DNA of 39,278 bases from Bacteroidetes bacterium ADurb.Bin012 (GCA_002071415.1 MWFC01000020.1:1-39278), one strand, 5' to 3'; counted from the first letter of the stretch, positions 8,476 through 17,545 are shown. Made by a program: numbers and translations. The notes: a model not told the origin generated them from the sequence alone.

Positions 8476-9978
8476 ATGCTTCATCAGAAATTACAACAGA
8501 AACTCTTACAGAAGCTTTCGCCTCAGCAAATTTTACTGATGAAATTGCTGCAGGTTCCTACTTTGGCGCTCGAGCAAAGAATTAAGCAGGAACTTGAAGA
8601 AAATCCGGCATTGGAAGAAGTTGACAATGAAGAGGTTTATGATCAAGAAGAAAACAACGATTTCGATGCGGATAACCTGAATGCCGACGAAGTTTCTGAA
8701 AGCGCAGAAGCCGAAAGCGATGAACCCATTGTTGACCAGGGTGATGAATTCGATATGGAAGATTACATGAGCGAGGATGACCTCGACTCATACCGTTATC
8801 AGGTAAATAACACCAGCCCCGATGATGAGCAGCATGAAATGCCTCTAGTATCTTCCACTACGTTTCAAGAAAATCTGCTTCAGCAACTTAGCCTCAAAAA
8901 TATTTCTGAACGCACCTATCAAATTGCCAGCCATCTAATCGGCAATCTCGACGATTCGGGCTATTTGAATCGCGATCTCGAATCTCTGGTTGACGATCTG
9001 GCTTTCCTGCAAAATATTCAAACCAATGTAAGAGAACTCGAAAACACTCTGGAAATCATTCACGAACTCGATCCTCCTGGCATAGGCGCACGTTCGCTTA
9101 AAGAATGCCTCTTAATTCAACTTCGCCGAAAACCTCAGTCAGAATCAGTGAAAAATGCAACTACTCTTCTCGAACGATATTTCGATGAATTCAGCAAAAG
9201 ACACTATGATAAGATTTTGAAAAAAACTCACCTGACTGAACTTGAGCTGAAACAGGCCATCGATGAAATCTTGAAACTGAACCCCAAACCTGGAAACATC
9301 TTTGGCGATAGTTTCACTGCCCAACAATATGTAGTTCCTGATTTTATCATTTATAACAATGATGGAGACCTTGAACTTGTACTCAATTCGAAGAATATGC
9401 CCGAATTAAGGGTTAATAAAGCATATTATAAGATGCTCGAGTCGTTTTCCGATACAAAATCAAAAAAAACACAGCAAGACCGCGAAGCTCTGTTATTCGT
9501 GAAACAAAAGATAGATTCGGCACGCTGGTTTATCGATGCCTTGAAACAACGGCAAAATACTCTCTATATTACCATGAAGGCCATTATGGATCACCAAAAA
9601 GAATATTTCCTTACAGGCGATGAAACGAAATTAAAACCCATGATTCTGAAAGATATTGCCGAAAAGGTAGGCCTGGATATCTCGACTGTTTCGCGAGTAG
9701 CCAGTAGTAAATATGTGCAAACTCCTTTCGGAACCTTTCTCCTTAAATCATTTTTCTCAGAATCAATGCAAAATGCTGAAGGCGAAGAAGTTTCGACACG
9801 TGAAATCAAAAAAATCCTCAAAGATCTTATCGAATCGGAAGAGCCACAGAAGCCTCTTACCGACGAGGAATTGATGGATCGCTTGAAAGAAAAGGGATAT
9901 ATCATTGCCCGGCGCACAGTAGCCAAATATCGTGAACAATTGGGAATCCCGGTGGCAAGGCTGAGAAAAAAACTATAA
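8476..9978 (+). CDS. rpoN: RNA polymerase sigma-54 factor
   Basis: A sigma-54 protein of 500 residues, which directs RNA polymerase to -24/-12 promoters and needs AAA+ enhancer-binding activators, none of which is in this window. Region I is Gln/Leu-rich (LQQKLLQKLSPQQILLMKLLQ, residues about 4-24) and interacts with activators. It is followed by an acidic region II (about 45-120). The core-binding and HTH regions follow, with KDIAEKVGLDISTVSRV at about 391-407. The diagnostic RpoN box is ARRTVAKYRE near residue 478. The next gene starts 4 nt after the stop codon, indicating a shared transcript. Full length with all regions present. Confidence 0.96.
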   Translation: MLHQKLQQKLLQKLSPQQILLMKLLQVPTLALEQRIKQELEENPALEEVDNEEVYDQEENNDFDADNLNADEVSESAEAESDEPIVDQGDEFDMEDYMSEDDLDSYRYQVNNTSPDDEQHEMPLVSSTTFQENLLQQLSLKNISERTYQIASHLIGNLDDSGYLNRDLESLVDDLAFLQNIQTNVRELENTLEIIHELDPPGIGARSLKECLLIQLRRKPQSESVKNATTLLERYFDEFSKRHYDKILKKTHLTELELKQAIDEILKLNPKPGNIFGDSFTAQQYVVPDFIIYNNDGDLELVLNSKNMPELRVNKAYYKMLESFSDTKSKKTQQDREALLFVKQKIDSARWFIDALKQRQNTLYITMKAIMDHQKEYFLTGDETKLKPMILKDIAEKVGLDISTVSRVASSKYVQTPFGTFLLKSFFSESMQNAEGEEVSTREIKKILKDLIESEEPQKPLTDEELMDRLKEKGYIIARRTVAKYREQLGIPVARLRKKL

Positions 9979-9982
9979 ATTC

Positions 9983-10648
9983 ATGAAAGACTACTGGAAA
10001 GGCATTGACACAGTTATTGCCCAATCCCTCTCTGTAGCACTTCATCCTCTTATAGTTCCCCTCTATAGCATTCTTTTGCTCTATTTTAATGAATCGGCTA
10101 CACAATTTCGACTCCATGAATTTTCAGCTTTTCAGGTTTTCACTCCATGGATCATTTTTACCATGATATTGCCCGGTATCTTTGTTTTATTTCTTCGACA
10201 AAAAGGAAAGATATCGTCAATTTATCTCAAGAAGAGAATGGACCGTGAGGGGCCTCTCTTATTCGCCGCTGCTTCTGCTTTCATCCTCAATGTCTTGTAC
10301 TTTTTTATAGCTCCAAATCCTCTTCTTCTGACATTACCTCTGATTTTAATCGTCAGTATCCTTATAGATTGGGCAGTCAATAAATTTTGGAAAATCAGTA
10401 TTCACATGACCAGTTTGGGTGGATTATCCTCAATAATAATATTTTTTTCGTGGCATCGACATGATATTTTTCCCCGGATAGTTCTAATTTTATTGCTTAT
10501 AGGCATCCTTTTAGGATGGGCTCGCTGGCGGCTCAAGGCACATACTTTCATGCAAGTAATTCTGGGATGGATAAATGGTTTTGTTATTGCTTTAGCCTGT
10601 CTAAAGTACTTACCTGATGTTTTTTCTTCGCTTTTTAAAATGGCATAA
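9983..10648 (+). CDS. PAP2-like integral membrane protein
   Basis: A 221-residue protein with about six hydrophobic segments. Its layout matches a Bacteroidota PAP2-related family: an N-terminal HPLIVPLYSILLLYF, then KISSIYLKKRMDREGP, FWKISIHMTSLGG, and finally WARWRLKAHTFMQVILGW, which corresponds to the last phosphatase motif (SR...H...D) of PAP2 enzymes. The canonical Ser-Arg is replaced by Ala-Arg, and the first motif is KKRMDREGP rather than KxxxxxxRP, so lipid-phosphatase activity is uncertain. It would lie in the inner membrane. The ATG is 4 nt after the rpoN stop codon, suggesting translational coupling. Its 3' end overlaps the convergent barrel gene by 14 nt. Confidence 0.65.
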   Translation: MKDYWKGIDTVIAQSLSVALHPLIVPLYSILLLYFNESATQFRLHEFSAFQVFTPWIIFTMILPGIFVLFLRQKGKISSIYLKKRMDREGPLLFAAASAFILNVLYFFIAPNPLLLTLPLILIVSILIDWAVNKFWKISIHMTSLGGLSSIIIFFSWHRHDIFPRIVLILLLIGILLGWARWRLKAHTFMQVILGWINGFVIALACLKYLPDVFSSLFKMA

Positions 10649-11309
10649 GGCTTATTCCCACCGATATTGGATACATATCAGGGCCTTGCCCATCTTTGAA
10701 GGTATGATTCAAGGAATATTGTCCAAATACATTGAACCATTTATACCCGACACGGGCATAAACAACATATCTCCAGAAATTTACATAACGTACATCATCC
10801 CTTTTAATTTTCACATTGTAGGCATACGTTTCGGGATCGAGGCCAATGTATTTCGAATGATGGTTGATTAAAAAACCCAGCTTGATGCCGGCATAATAAC
10901 GCCATTTATTTTTAGCCCTGTATTTAAACTCGAGAGGGAAGTCGCAATAAGCAAGTGTAATCTTGTATTTTTTATGATCGAGAGTATCGGGAATCTTTTC
11001 AAATACACTCTTTTGGTTCACATCTTTAATCCATGCATCCGTATATAAATTATGCGATCCAAAGCTCACTCCATAAGAAAAATCAAAGCGGCTTTCACCC
11101 ATCTTGTTATTGATGAGGATGTTAACATTGGAACCACGGTTGTACCATTTTGCATTAAGCACTGAAGGCGGATTTTGCCAAAAATCGGTAAAGAAATCAA
11201 AACCAATCGAAAATTTTCGAAAGCCTCCCGGTTCATTATCCTGAGCATAAATGCTTGAACCTATCAATAATAAAACCGAAAAACACAGTATCTTACGGAT
11301 AGTTTTCAT
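10635..11309 (-). CDS. Putative outer-membrane beta-barrel protein
   Basis: A 224-residue exported protein of unknown role. A signal peptide (MKTIRKILCFSVLLLIGSSIYAQ) ends at a typical Bacteroidota AQ cleavage site. The mature part alternates aromatic and polar residues (for example FDFFTDFWQNPPSVL, RFDFSYGVSFGSHNLY, WRYYAGIKLGFLINHH) and ends with PISVGISLMPF, a terminal aromatic residue consistent with an outer-membrane barrel. The size suggests an 8-10-strand barrel like the PorT/OmpW-like families. A TAGTTTTG -7 box lies 20 nt upstream of the ATG. It is convergent with the PAP2-like gene and separated from the YitT gene by 305 nt, so it is probably transcribed alone. Confidence 0.7.
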   Translation of the reverse strand: MKTIRKILCFSVLLLIGSSIYAQDNEPGGFRKFSIGFDFFTDFWQNPPSVLNAKWYNRGSNVNILINNKMGESRFDFSYGVSFGSHNLYTDAWIKDVNQKSVFEKIPDTLDHKKYKITLAYCDFPLEFKYRAKNKWRYYAGIKLGFLINHHSKYIGLDPETYAYNVKIKRDDVRYVNFWRYVVYARVGYKWFNVFGQYSLNHTFKDGQGPDMYPISVGISLMPF

Positions 11310-11329
11310 AAATAAATGATATTATATGG

Positions 11330-11337
11330 CAAAACTA
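11330..11337 (-). promoter_or_regulatory. -7 box upstream of the barrel-protein gene
   Basis: TAGTTTTG on the minus strand, 20 nt upstream of the ATG at 11309. The remainder of the 11310-11614 gap is AT-rich and has no convincing gene; a 100-residue plus-strand frame there has no recognisable features. Confidence 0.45.
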
Positions 11338-11614
11338 TAAAATTATTGACATTCACTATTCGGAAACACATCGATAGAATGAGTAATCTATATAGAATAA
11401 ATCAAGAAACGGCATTCCTCCATGATTATTTTAAGAACTGCCAAGTCGAAAAATTTCAGAATGAAGTCAACACATGCAAAGAACATAGTTTCCATTGGAA
11501 TCGAGTCGGATTGCCATGCTATGTCTTGATCTTAATCTTATATATTCGGAGAATCATCCTAGCATCGAATCATTTTTTAAATCAACAAAAGCCTAAAGGC
11601 CTGAAAAAGTATCA

Positions 11615-12508
11615 TTAATCTATATTCTCGTTAAGAGGACGGAATCCCTTGCCTAAAATTTCGCTTGTATCCATCACGGTAATAAAAGCCTTAGGGTCGA
11701 TTTGACGAATAAACGACTTTAATTTGATCATTTCACTTCGGCTCATCACTGTGAATATTAAAAAGTGTTCCTTACCCGTATAGATTCCCTTCGATTGGAA
11801 AATAGTTCCGCCCCTTTTTAAATCATGAATGATTCTTTGCGAAATTTCTTTTTGCTTGTCCGATACAATCAGCAAACATTTGTTGTAATTCAATCCTTCC
11901 ATCACGACATCCACCATCCTGCCCACCATGAAAATAGTTACCAGAGAATACAGTGGAATCTTCCAATCTTTGAAAGCAATAAAACCTCCCAGTACAATCA
12001 AAGAATCCACATAGATCATAATTTGCCCCACGGGCTGATGAATGAATTTCGAAATCATCATAGCAATCACGTCAGTGCCTCCACACGAAGCTCTGGCTCT
12101 GAATATCAAACCAACCCCAGTTCCTATCAACAATCCGCCATATAACGACGACATAAGCATTTCGTCGCTAATTTTCAGAGGATCATTACCAAGAAAATAA
12201 GTTAATCCATCAATAAACAGAGAAGTCAGAATGAATCCGGTAACTGTTTTTGCTCCATATCTGGGGCCTAAAACTTTCGTGGCAAGGAGAGTAATGGGGA
12301 TATTAAAAGCCAGAGCAGTTAAACCCACAGGAGTGCCCAATAAATAGTGAATGATAATACTTATTCCATAGACACCCCCGGGCACGATTTTATAAGGAGT
12401 GATGAACAAAACATATCCAAACGCCACAAGCAACGACCCTAAAAGGATCTTGCCATAAGCCGCGAACCATCGTTTGCTGGGAAATGTTTCGACAGATATA
12501 AAGGCCAT
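11615..12508 (-). CDS. YitT family membrane protein (second of tandem pair)
   Basis: A 297-residue YitT/DUF2179-type protein. Five to six hydrophobic segments cover about residues 15-190, with the family motif FITPYKIVPGGVYGISI at about 35-51 and FRARASCGGTDVIAMM at about 137-152. The C-terminal cytoplasmic DUF2179 domain includes KRGGTIFQSKGIYTGKE and ends DTSEILGKGFRPL. YitT proteins are widespread inner-membrane proteins of unknown, possibly transport, function. The paralogue lies 24 nt upstream on the same strand and aligns along the full length, so the pair is a tandem duplication and probably one transcript read from the promoter near 13480. Confidence 0.88.
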   Translation of the reverse strand: MAFISVETFPSKRWFAAYGKILLGSLLVAFGYVLFITPYKIVPGGVYGISIIIHYLLGTPVGLTALAFNIPITLLATKVLGPRYGAKTVTGFILTSLFIDGLTYFLGNDPLKISDEMLMSSLYGGLLIGTGVGLIFRARASCGGTDVIAMMISKFIHQPVGQIMIYVDSLIVLGGFIAFKDWKIPLYSLVTIFMVGRMVDVVMEGLNYNKCLLIVSDKQKEISQRIIHDLKRGGTIFQSKGIYTGKEHFLIFTVMSRSEMIKLKSFIRQIDPKAFITVMDTSEILGKGFRPLNENID

Positions 12509-12532
12509 AGAAATTTGGGAATTATAATTGTT

Positions 12533-13438
12533 CTATTCGTTTAAAGATTTGAATCCTTCACCCAGGATCTCACTGGCATCAGTTACGGTAATAAAGGCAT
12601 CAGGGTCGATTCTCCGAACATGATCGAGTAAAAGCGAAACCTCACGTCTCGACATAACTGTATGGATAATTCTACGGGGTTTGCCATTGTACATTCCCTC
12701 GCCTTCAATAAAAGTACCCCCTCTTCTCAGGTCATAAATAATCTTTTGCCGGATGGCTTCGGGGTGATCGGAAATAATGAATACCGATTTCTCGAAATTT
12801 ACCCCTTCCACAACCAGGTCAATCACTTTACCAGTGATATAAATTACTATCCAAGAATATAATGGAATACGCCAATCCTTAAAAGTTGCCAAACCTATCA
12901 GGACAATGGTAGAGTCAACCAATATAAGCAATTGTCCTACAGGAAGTTTTGAATATTTTGAAAGAATCATGGCAATAATATCCGATCCTCCTGAAGTCGC
13001 TCTCGACCTGAAAATCAATCCTAAGCCTAATCCTATAGTGAGTCCTCCAAAAATACAGCTCAACAGAATATCTTCCTGCAAGCCTAAAGGGTCGTGTTCT
13101 CCTATAAAATAAGTCAAAACCATCATAAATGACGACATCAAAAAAGAGCCCAGAATGGTTTTCGTACCAAATTTTGTTCCGAGCAAATGCATTCCTAAAA
13201 GAATAAGAGGTATATCTAGACTTAATCCAACTAGCCCAATGGGAATCCCTTCGGGCCAGAATGGAATCAATCCTTTGGTAATATAATGCACCACAATACC
13301 AATCCCATATACTCCTCCCGGAACTATCTTGTAAGGATTGATAAATAGAACGAAACCGGCCGCCATGATAAAGGCTCCGATCACAATAAGGCCATAACTA
13401 ACAATGATTTCCTTGGCGATTGCCCTTCTTTTTTGCAT
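12533..13438 (-). CDS. YitT family membrane protein (first of tandem pair)
   Basis: A 301-residue YitT-family integral membrane protein with the same order of motifs as its downstream neighbour: FINPYKIVPGGVYGIGI near residues 29-45, FRSRATSGGSDIIAMI near 142-157, and the DUF2179 part with LRRGGTFIEGEGMYNGK and DASEILGEGFKSL at the end. Compared with the neighbour it has a short insertion after the second membrane segment (KGLIPFWPEG). The function is unknown; the membrane location is inferred from hydrophobicity. The start codon lies 37 nt downstream of a TAATTTTG box, making it the first gene of a two-gene operon. It is transcribed divergently from the T9SS locus. Confidence 0.88.
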   Translation of the reverse strand: MQKRRAIAKEIIVSYGLIVIGAFIMAAGFVLFINPYKIVPGGVYGIGIVVHYITKGLIPFWPEGIPIGLVGLSLDIPLILLGMHLLGTKFGTKTILGSFLMSSFMMVLTYFIGEHDPLGLQEDILLSCIFGGLTIGLGLGLIFRSRATSGGSDIIAMILSKYSKLPVGQLLILVDSTIVLIGLATFKDWRIPLYSWIVIYITGKVIDLVVEGVNFEKSVFIISDHPEAIRQKIIYDLRRGGTFIEGEGMYNGKPRRIIHTVMSRREVSLLLDHVRRIDPDAFITVTDASEILGEGFKSLNE

Positions 13439-13475
13439 AAAAAGTATCTAAATCTTTGAAATATTGAATATTTTG

Positions 13476-13483
13476 CAAAATTA
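13476..13483 (-). promoter_or_regulatory. -7 box upstream of the YitT gene pair
   Basis: TAATTTTG on the minus strand, 37 nt before the ATG at 13438. It matches TAnnTTTG exactly. A -33 TTG is not seen. Confidence 0.5.
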
Positions 13484-13606
13484 CAAAACCTAAACTAAAG
13501 AGAACATATCTTTCGAACTCCGAAATAGTACGTATTTGTTCAATGTTTGTATGAGCCCTTCGATAAAAATATCAAAAATTTTTCCTTCAAGGGGCTAAAA
13601 ATTAGT

Positions 13607-13634
13607 TTGGTTTACAATAAATAGACTATATTTG
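13607..13634 (+). promoter_or_regulatory. Promoter of the porP-gldKLMN locus
   Basis: TTG (13607-13609), a 17-nt spacer and TATATTTG (13627-13634) form a good Bacteroidota -33/-7 pair. The predicted transcript would carry a 5' leader of about 200 nt before porP. Confidence 0.55.
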
Positions 13635-13841
13635 TAGTTAATTGTGGTGTACCGAAGTTTTCAAACCTCAGTTGAACGATTTTACCTTTTTGATCGAACG
13701 GAATGAAATGTATAATAACTTGATAATGAAGAATCGATCGGGAAAGTTGTTATCGGAGAAAGGGATGAAATTTTAGAAGATTTATTGTATAGTCGAAATT
13801 TTATGTGTTATTTTATGCCCGATTTCAGTGGGGATGCGGAA

Positions 13842-14807
13842 ATGAATCTAATGAAAAGCACAACATGGGTGAATATTGCACTCTTACTGGTTTTTAGTGG
13901 GGGTAAAACATTAGCCCAGCAAGAGCCTCAGTTTACCCATAATGTGTTTACGCGGATGGCCATTAATCCTGCTTATGCAGGAAGTTCTGGCGATATTTCT
14001 GTAACAGGTTTGATGCGTCAGCAATGGGTTGGGTTCAAAGATATGGATGGTGAAAAGGTGGCACCCCAAACTTATCTTCTCACGGCAGATATGCCCGTAA
14101 GTTTGGTTCACGGAGGTCTTGGAATCTCTATCACTTCCGATCAGCTTGGCTTTGAAAATAATGTAGGTGTGCGTTTGAATTATGCATATAGAACTGTTGC
14201 CGGAAATGGAGACCTGGCATTTGGGCCGGTGATTGGTTTTTTAAATAAATCTATAGATTTCGGCAAACTCAAACCTACCCAGAGTGGCGATCCTGTGTTG
14301 GGCAGTGCTGAGGAAAGTACAATGATGATGGATGTTGGCCTGGGGGCTTATTACGAAGTGAAAAACAAATACTTCTTAGGCATTTCTACTTCACAGCTTA
14401 TTCAAACAAGCTCGAGCATCGGCGTCGATGCAACGAACTACAACCTGAAACGCCATTACTATGCTCATGGGGGATATATTTATACTTTACCCAATAATCC
14501 TTTAATCAAACTTCAACCCAGTCTCTTCATAAAAACCGACTTCGTTTCTACACAGTTTGACGTAAATCTATCTGCCCTTTACAATGAGAGATTCTGTGGT
14601 GGAATCAGCTACCGATTGCAGGATGCTATTGCATTTTTATTAGGGTTGAGTTACAAAAGTCTTATTTTTGGCTACTCCTACGATTTAACTACTTCTCGTC
14701 TTGGAAGTGCGGGAAGTTCTGGCAGTCATGAAATTTTTCTGAATTACCGTTTCAAACTGCAGCTCGGTAAAAATCCTCGCAGTTATAGAAATACAAGATA
14801 CTTATGA
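13842..14807 (+). CDS. porP: PorP/SprF family type IX secretion outer-membrane protein
   Basis: A protein of about 321 residues of the PorP/SprF family. These outer-membrane barrels accompany the T9SS core and are thought to help present secreted proteins at the surface. The mature N-terminus has the family signature QQEPQFTHNVFTRMAINPAYAGS, which is followed by TGLMRQQWVGF. The C-terminus has IFGYSYDLTTS and HEIFLNYRF, typical of the family. The open frame begins at a TTG at 13785, but a signal peptide (MKSTTWVNIALLLVFSGG...LAQ) fits only starts at 13842 or 13851; 13842 is given. It precedes gldK by 76 nt, the same order as porP-K-L-M-N in Porphyromonas. The family is certain; the exact start is not. 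Confidence 0.93.
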   Translation: MNLMKSTTWVNIALLLVFSGGKTLAQQEPQFTHNVFTRMAINPAYAGSSGDISVTGLMRQQWVGFKDMDGEKVAPQTYLLTADMPVSLVHGGLGISITSDQLGFENNVGVRLNYAYRTVAGNGDLAFGPVIGFLNKSIDFGKLKPTQSGDPVLGSAEESTMMMDVGLGAYYEVKNKYFLGISTSQLIQTSSSIGVDATNYNLKRHYYAHGGYIYTLPNNPLIKLQPSLFIKTDFVSTQFDVNLSALYNERFCGGISYRLQDAIAFLLGLSYKSLIFGYSYDLTTSRLGSAGSSGSHEIFLNYRFKLQLGKNPRSYRNTRYL

Positions 14808-14816
14808 GTTTTTTTT

Positions 14817-14824
14817 ATTTTTGT
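14817..14824 (+). promoter_or_regulatory. Likely second promoter, upstream of gldK
   Basis: TATTTTTG fits TAnnTTTG and lies in the short porP-gldK gap, 59 nt before the gldK ATG. It may allow the gldKLMN part to be expressed apart from porP. A T-rich tract precedes it, so a chance match is possible. Confidence 0.35.
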
Positions 14825-14883
14825 GCCATCAGAATTTTTGATTTGAAAAATTAAGTTTTAATCGATTATAACCGTTGATAAAA

Positions 14884-16299
14884 ATGAAAAAACTGCTGTA
14901 TTTAGTTGTTGCAATCATTGCTTTGGCTAGCTGCCGCAATACAGGCAGCGGGGAATTGACCGGTGTTCCCGACAGGCCGAAGTTTTATCAACCCGACCCT
15001 TACGGTATGACATTCATTCCTTTAGGCAGTTTTACCATGGGTACGGGCGATCAGGATGTGCCCTATGCAAATGTTCATCATCCAAAAACCATCTCGGTAG
15101 CCGCATTCTATATGGACGAAACCGAAATTACCAACAATGAATACCGGCAGTTTGTTTATTGGGTACGAGATTCATTAGCTCATACTATCTTAGGGAATGC
15201 CGGTTCGGATTATGGCGAACACTTTGTTTCCGACAAACAGGGACAACCCATTCAATATGGTACCACTCAAACCTATTACAAAATTAATTGGAAACAGAAG
15301 ATCGACTGGGAAGGGAAACGCCTCAAACAAGGAGAGCCCAATCCGCTCGATGAGATGTACTTGCCCGAAGAAGAACGCTTCTTTCGTCGTAAGGAAATTG
15401 ATACCCGAAAGCTCTTTTACCGTTATTATTGGGTCGATCTCCCCAAATCTGCCAGGCCCGAAAATCGCTATATTTTCAATCGCGACCAGCAAGGGAAAAT
15501 TACTGATGAAGGAGGAACCTATCCGCAGAATATAGTGGCTGAAGGAAACAGAAGAGCCTTTGTAAAAGAAGAAGTTGTCCCCGTTTATCCGGATACTTTG
15601 GTCTGGATAAGCGATTTTACTTATGCCTATAATGAACCCATGGCCAAGACTTATTTTTGGCATCCCGCTTACGATCATTACCCCGTAGTTGGTGTTAACT
15701 GGAAACAAGCCGAGGCATTCTGCGTATGGAGAACCGAATATATGAATAGCTATCTTTCGACCCGTAAAAGGGAAGCATTGGTAAACGATTTCAGATTGCC
15801 TACCGAAAGCGAATGGGAATGGGCTGCCCGTGGAGGCAACGAACTCAACCCTTATCCATGGGGAGGCCCATATTTACGCAACCAAAAAGGCTGTTTTTTA
15901 GCCAACTTTAAGCCTAATAGAGGAAATTATGTGGCCGACGGTGGCTTACAAACTGTTATCGTGGCTCATTACCCACCTAACGACTTTGGCCTATACGATA
16001 TGGCCGGAAACGTAGCCGAATGGACAAATAGCGCATTCGACGAATCTTCCTATAATTTTACCTGGGATCTTAACTCATCTTATACCTATCATGCCAACTA
16101 CGATGATCCTGCCGTGATGAAACGCAAAGTAGTAAGAGGCGGTTCATGGAAAGACATAGGTTACTTCCTTCAGGTATCTACACGGACTTTCGAATACCAG
16201 GACTCTGCAAAGTCTTATATTGGCTTCCGCTGTGTCCAATCTTATCTGGGTCGCAATAAAGATGACAACCCCTCCAAATCATCCGAAATTTATAACTAA
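14884..16299 (+). CDS. gldK: T9SS ring lipoprotein GldK/PorK
   Basis: A lipoprotein of about 471 residues that with GldN forms the periplasmic ring of the type IX secretion system beneath the outer membrane. The signal peptide MKKLLYLVVAIIALASC ends in a lipobox (LASC), with Cys at residue 17. The rest is a formylglycine-generating-enzyme/SUMF1-like fold: MTFIPLGSFTMGTGDQDVP at the start, DETEITNNEYRQFVYW, FRLPTESEWEWAARGG, GLYDMAGNVAEWT and the C-terminal VRGGSWKD...GFRCVQ. A TTG three codons upstream also opens the frame, but ATG at 14884 gives the proper lipoprotein leader. It is the first gene of the gldKLMN block, with 46 nt to gldL. Confidence 0.96.
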   Translation: MKKLLYLVVAIIALASCRNTGSGELTGVPDRPKFYQPDPYGMTFIPLGSFTMGTGDQDVPYANVHHPKTISVAAFYMDETEITNNEYRQFVYWVRDSLAHTILGNAGSDYGEHFVSDKQGQPIQYGTTQTYYKINWKQKIDWEGKRLKQGEPNPLDEMYLPEEERFFRRKEIDTRKLFYRYYWVDLPKSARPENRYIFNRDQQGKITDEGGTYPQNIVAEGNRRAFVKEEVVPVYPDTLVWISDFTYAYNEPMAKTYFWHPAYDHYPVVGVNWKQAEAFCVWRTEYMNSYLSTRKREALVNDFRLPTESEWEWAARGGNELNPYPWGGPYLRNQKGCFLANFKPNRGNYVADGGLQTVIVAHYPPNDFGLYDMAGNVAEWTNSAFDESSYNFTWDLNSSYTYHANYDDPAVMKRKVVRGGSWKDIGYFLQVSTRTFEYQDSAKSYIGFRCVQSYLGRNKDDNPSKSSEIYN

Positions 16300-16345
16300 T
16301 TAGAGAAAATCCAAATTAACCCCATAAAACAAAACAATAAAAATC

Positions 16346-17545
16346 ATGAATCTGTTCGATCTCGTAAAAAGCAAGAAGTACAAAGTTTTCATGGCAAGGC
16401 TCTATGGAATAGGAGCTTCCGTTGTCATTATTGGAGCACTCTTCAAAATTACCCATATTCGTGGGGCCGATGTGATGCTTTTTGTTGGTTTAATCACCGA
16501 ATCAATTATTTTCTTCTTCTCAGCCTTCGAACCTCCTTATATCGACCCCGATTGGAGCCTCGTGCATCCAGAACTCGCAGGGCTTTATCATACTGAAGAA
16601 GAAATTGAAATGATGAAACAAAAAGGACTCATTAAGGAAAAAAAAGAAGAAGAGGCAAGCCTTACGGGCGAACTCGATAAAATGCTAAAGGAGGCGAATA
16701 TTCAAACAGATGTAATAGCAAGCCTCGGCCAAGGCTTGAATAATTTGAATACAACACTGAAAGAATTGAACAACATTTCCGAAGTAGCAGTCAAATCCAC
16801 AAATCTGGTAAATACAATAGATCATGTGAACCAAAATGCTCAGGCATTGAGCCAAAGCTATAAAAAGACAGCCGAAGTTCTTGATAAAGAATCGGAATTG
16901 ACTCAAGAACATGTGACTAATCTAGGAGGAATGACTCAAAATTCTGGTTTAGCCAGTAAGGCTTATGGTGAAATTGCCAATAAATTGAATGAAGAAAGCA
17001 ACATTAGATCGGCACTAAATCAGAATATTCACTCAGCTTCACAATCGGCTGCTAATCTTGTTGAAAAGTATAACGAAACGGCTCAAACTCTTAAAAATGC
17101 TGCCGATGCTATTGATGTAGGTGAAAATGCCTCGGTTTTCAAAGAAAAGCTTTCAGAAATCAATACAAAATTGACAAGCCTTAATGCAGCCTATGAACTT
17201 CAAATGAAAGCTGCCCATGAAAACGCCAGTGTGACTTCTACGAGCATTCAAACTATAAACGAACTTATTAGCAAGTTGATGGGTTCAACCGAAGCCACGG
17301 GCCAATTTACACAAAATCTTTCTGCCTTGAGCAAAGCCCTTGAATCTCAGATCAATGGTTCTAATCTGCAAACCCAGAAGACTGAGGAGGTTTCACAAGC
17401 ATACAAGGAATTGCTCGACAGAATCAATGCCGCTATAGCTCATACAGAAAATTATCAAAAAGAAGCCAAAAACCTAGCCGAGAAAATGGCTGACCTTACC
17501 CGTATTTACGGCAATATGCTTTCAGCAATGACTATTAAAGTTTAA
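16346..17545 (+). CDS. gldL: T9SS motor protein GldL/PorL with extended C-terminus
   Basis: The inner-membrane half of the T9SS/gliding proton-driven motor. Two transmembrane helices lie at about residues 17-37 and 41-62, and the second contains a membrane-embedded Glu (E52 in LITESIIFF), the position type expected for proton coupling; the first ends with Lys34 and His37. A conserved FEPPYIDPDWSLVHPEL stretch follows. From about residue 110 to 399 the protein is a long Asn/Gln/Ala/Lys-rich coiled coil in the cytoplasm. At 399 residues it is clearly longer than Flavobacterium GldL (about 215) and Porphyromonas PorL (about 309). It would pair with GldM, encoded 50 nt downstream. Confidence 0.94.
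   Translation: MNLFDLVKSKKYKVFMARLYGIGASVVIIGALFKITHIRGADVMLFVGLITESIIFFFSAFEPPYIDPDWSLVHPELAGLYHTEEEIEMMKQKGLIKEKKEEEASLTGELDKMLKEANIQTDVIASLGQGLNNLNTTLKELNNISEVAVKSTNLVNTIDHVNQNAQALSQSYKKTAEVLDKESELTQEHVTNLGGMTQNSGLASKAYGEIANKLNEESNIRSALNQNIHSASQSAANLVEKYNETAQTLKNAADAIDVGENASVFKEKLSEINTKLTSLNAAYELQMKAAHENASVTSTSIQTINELISKLMGSTEATGQFTQNLSALSKALESQINGSNLQTQKTEEVSQAYKELLDRINAAIAHTENYQKEAKNLAEKMADLTRIYGNMLSAMTIKV

Larger units (their letters stand above)
13439..13841. other. Divergent intergenic region (YitT pair/porP) with long porP leader
   Basis: Contains the minus-strand YitT -7 box and the plus-strand porP promoter. About 200 nt separate the predicted porP transcription start from its likely ATG. 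This leader holds short open frames but no recognisable riboswitch, and no strong hairpin was seen by eye. Confidence 0.5.

Noticed and set aside
11316..11618. 100-residue plus-strand frame upstream of the barrel-protein gene
   Set aside because: It covers the barrel-gene promoter, runs into the YitT stop codon and shows no domain or plausible composition.
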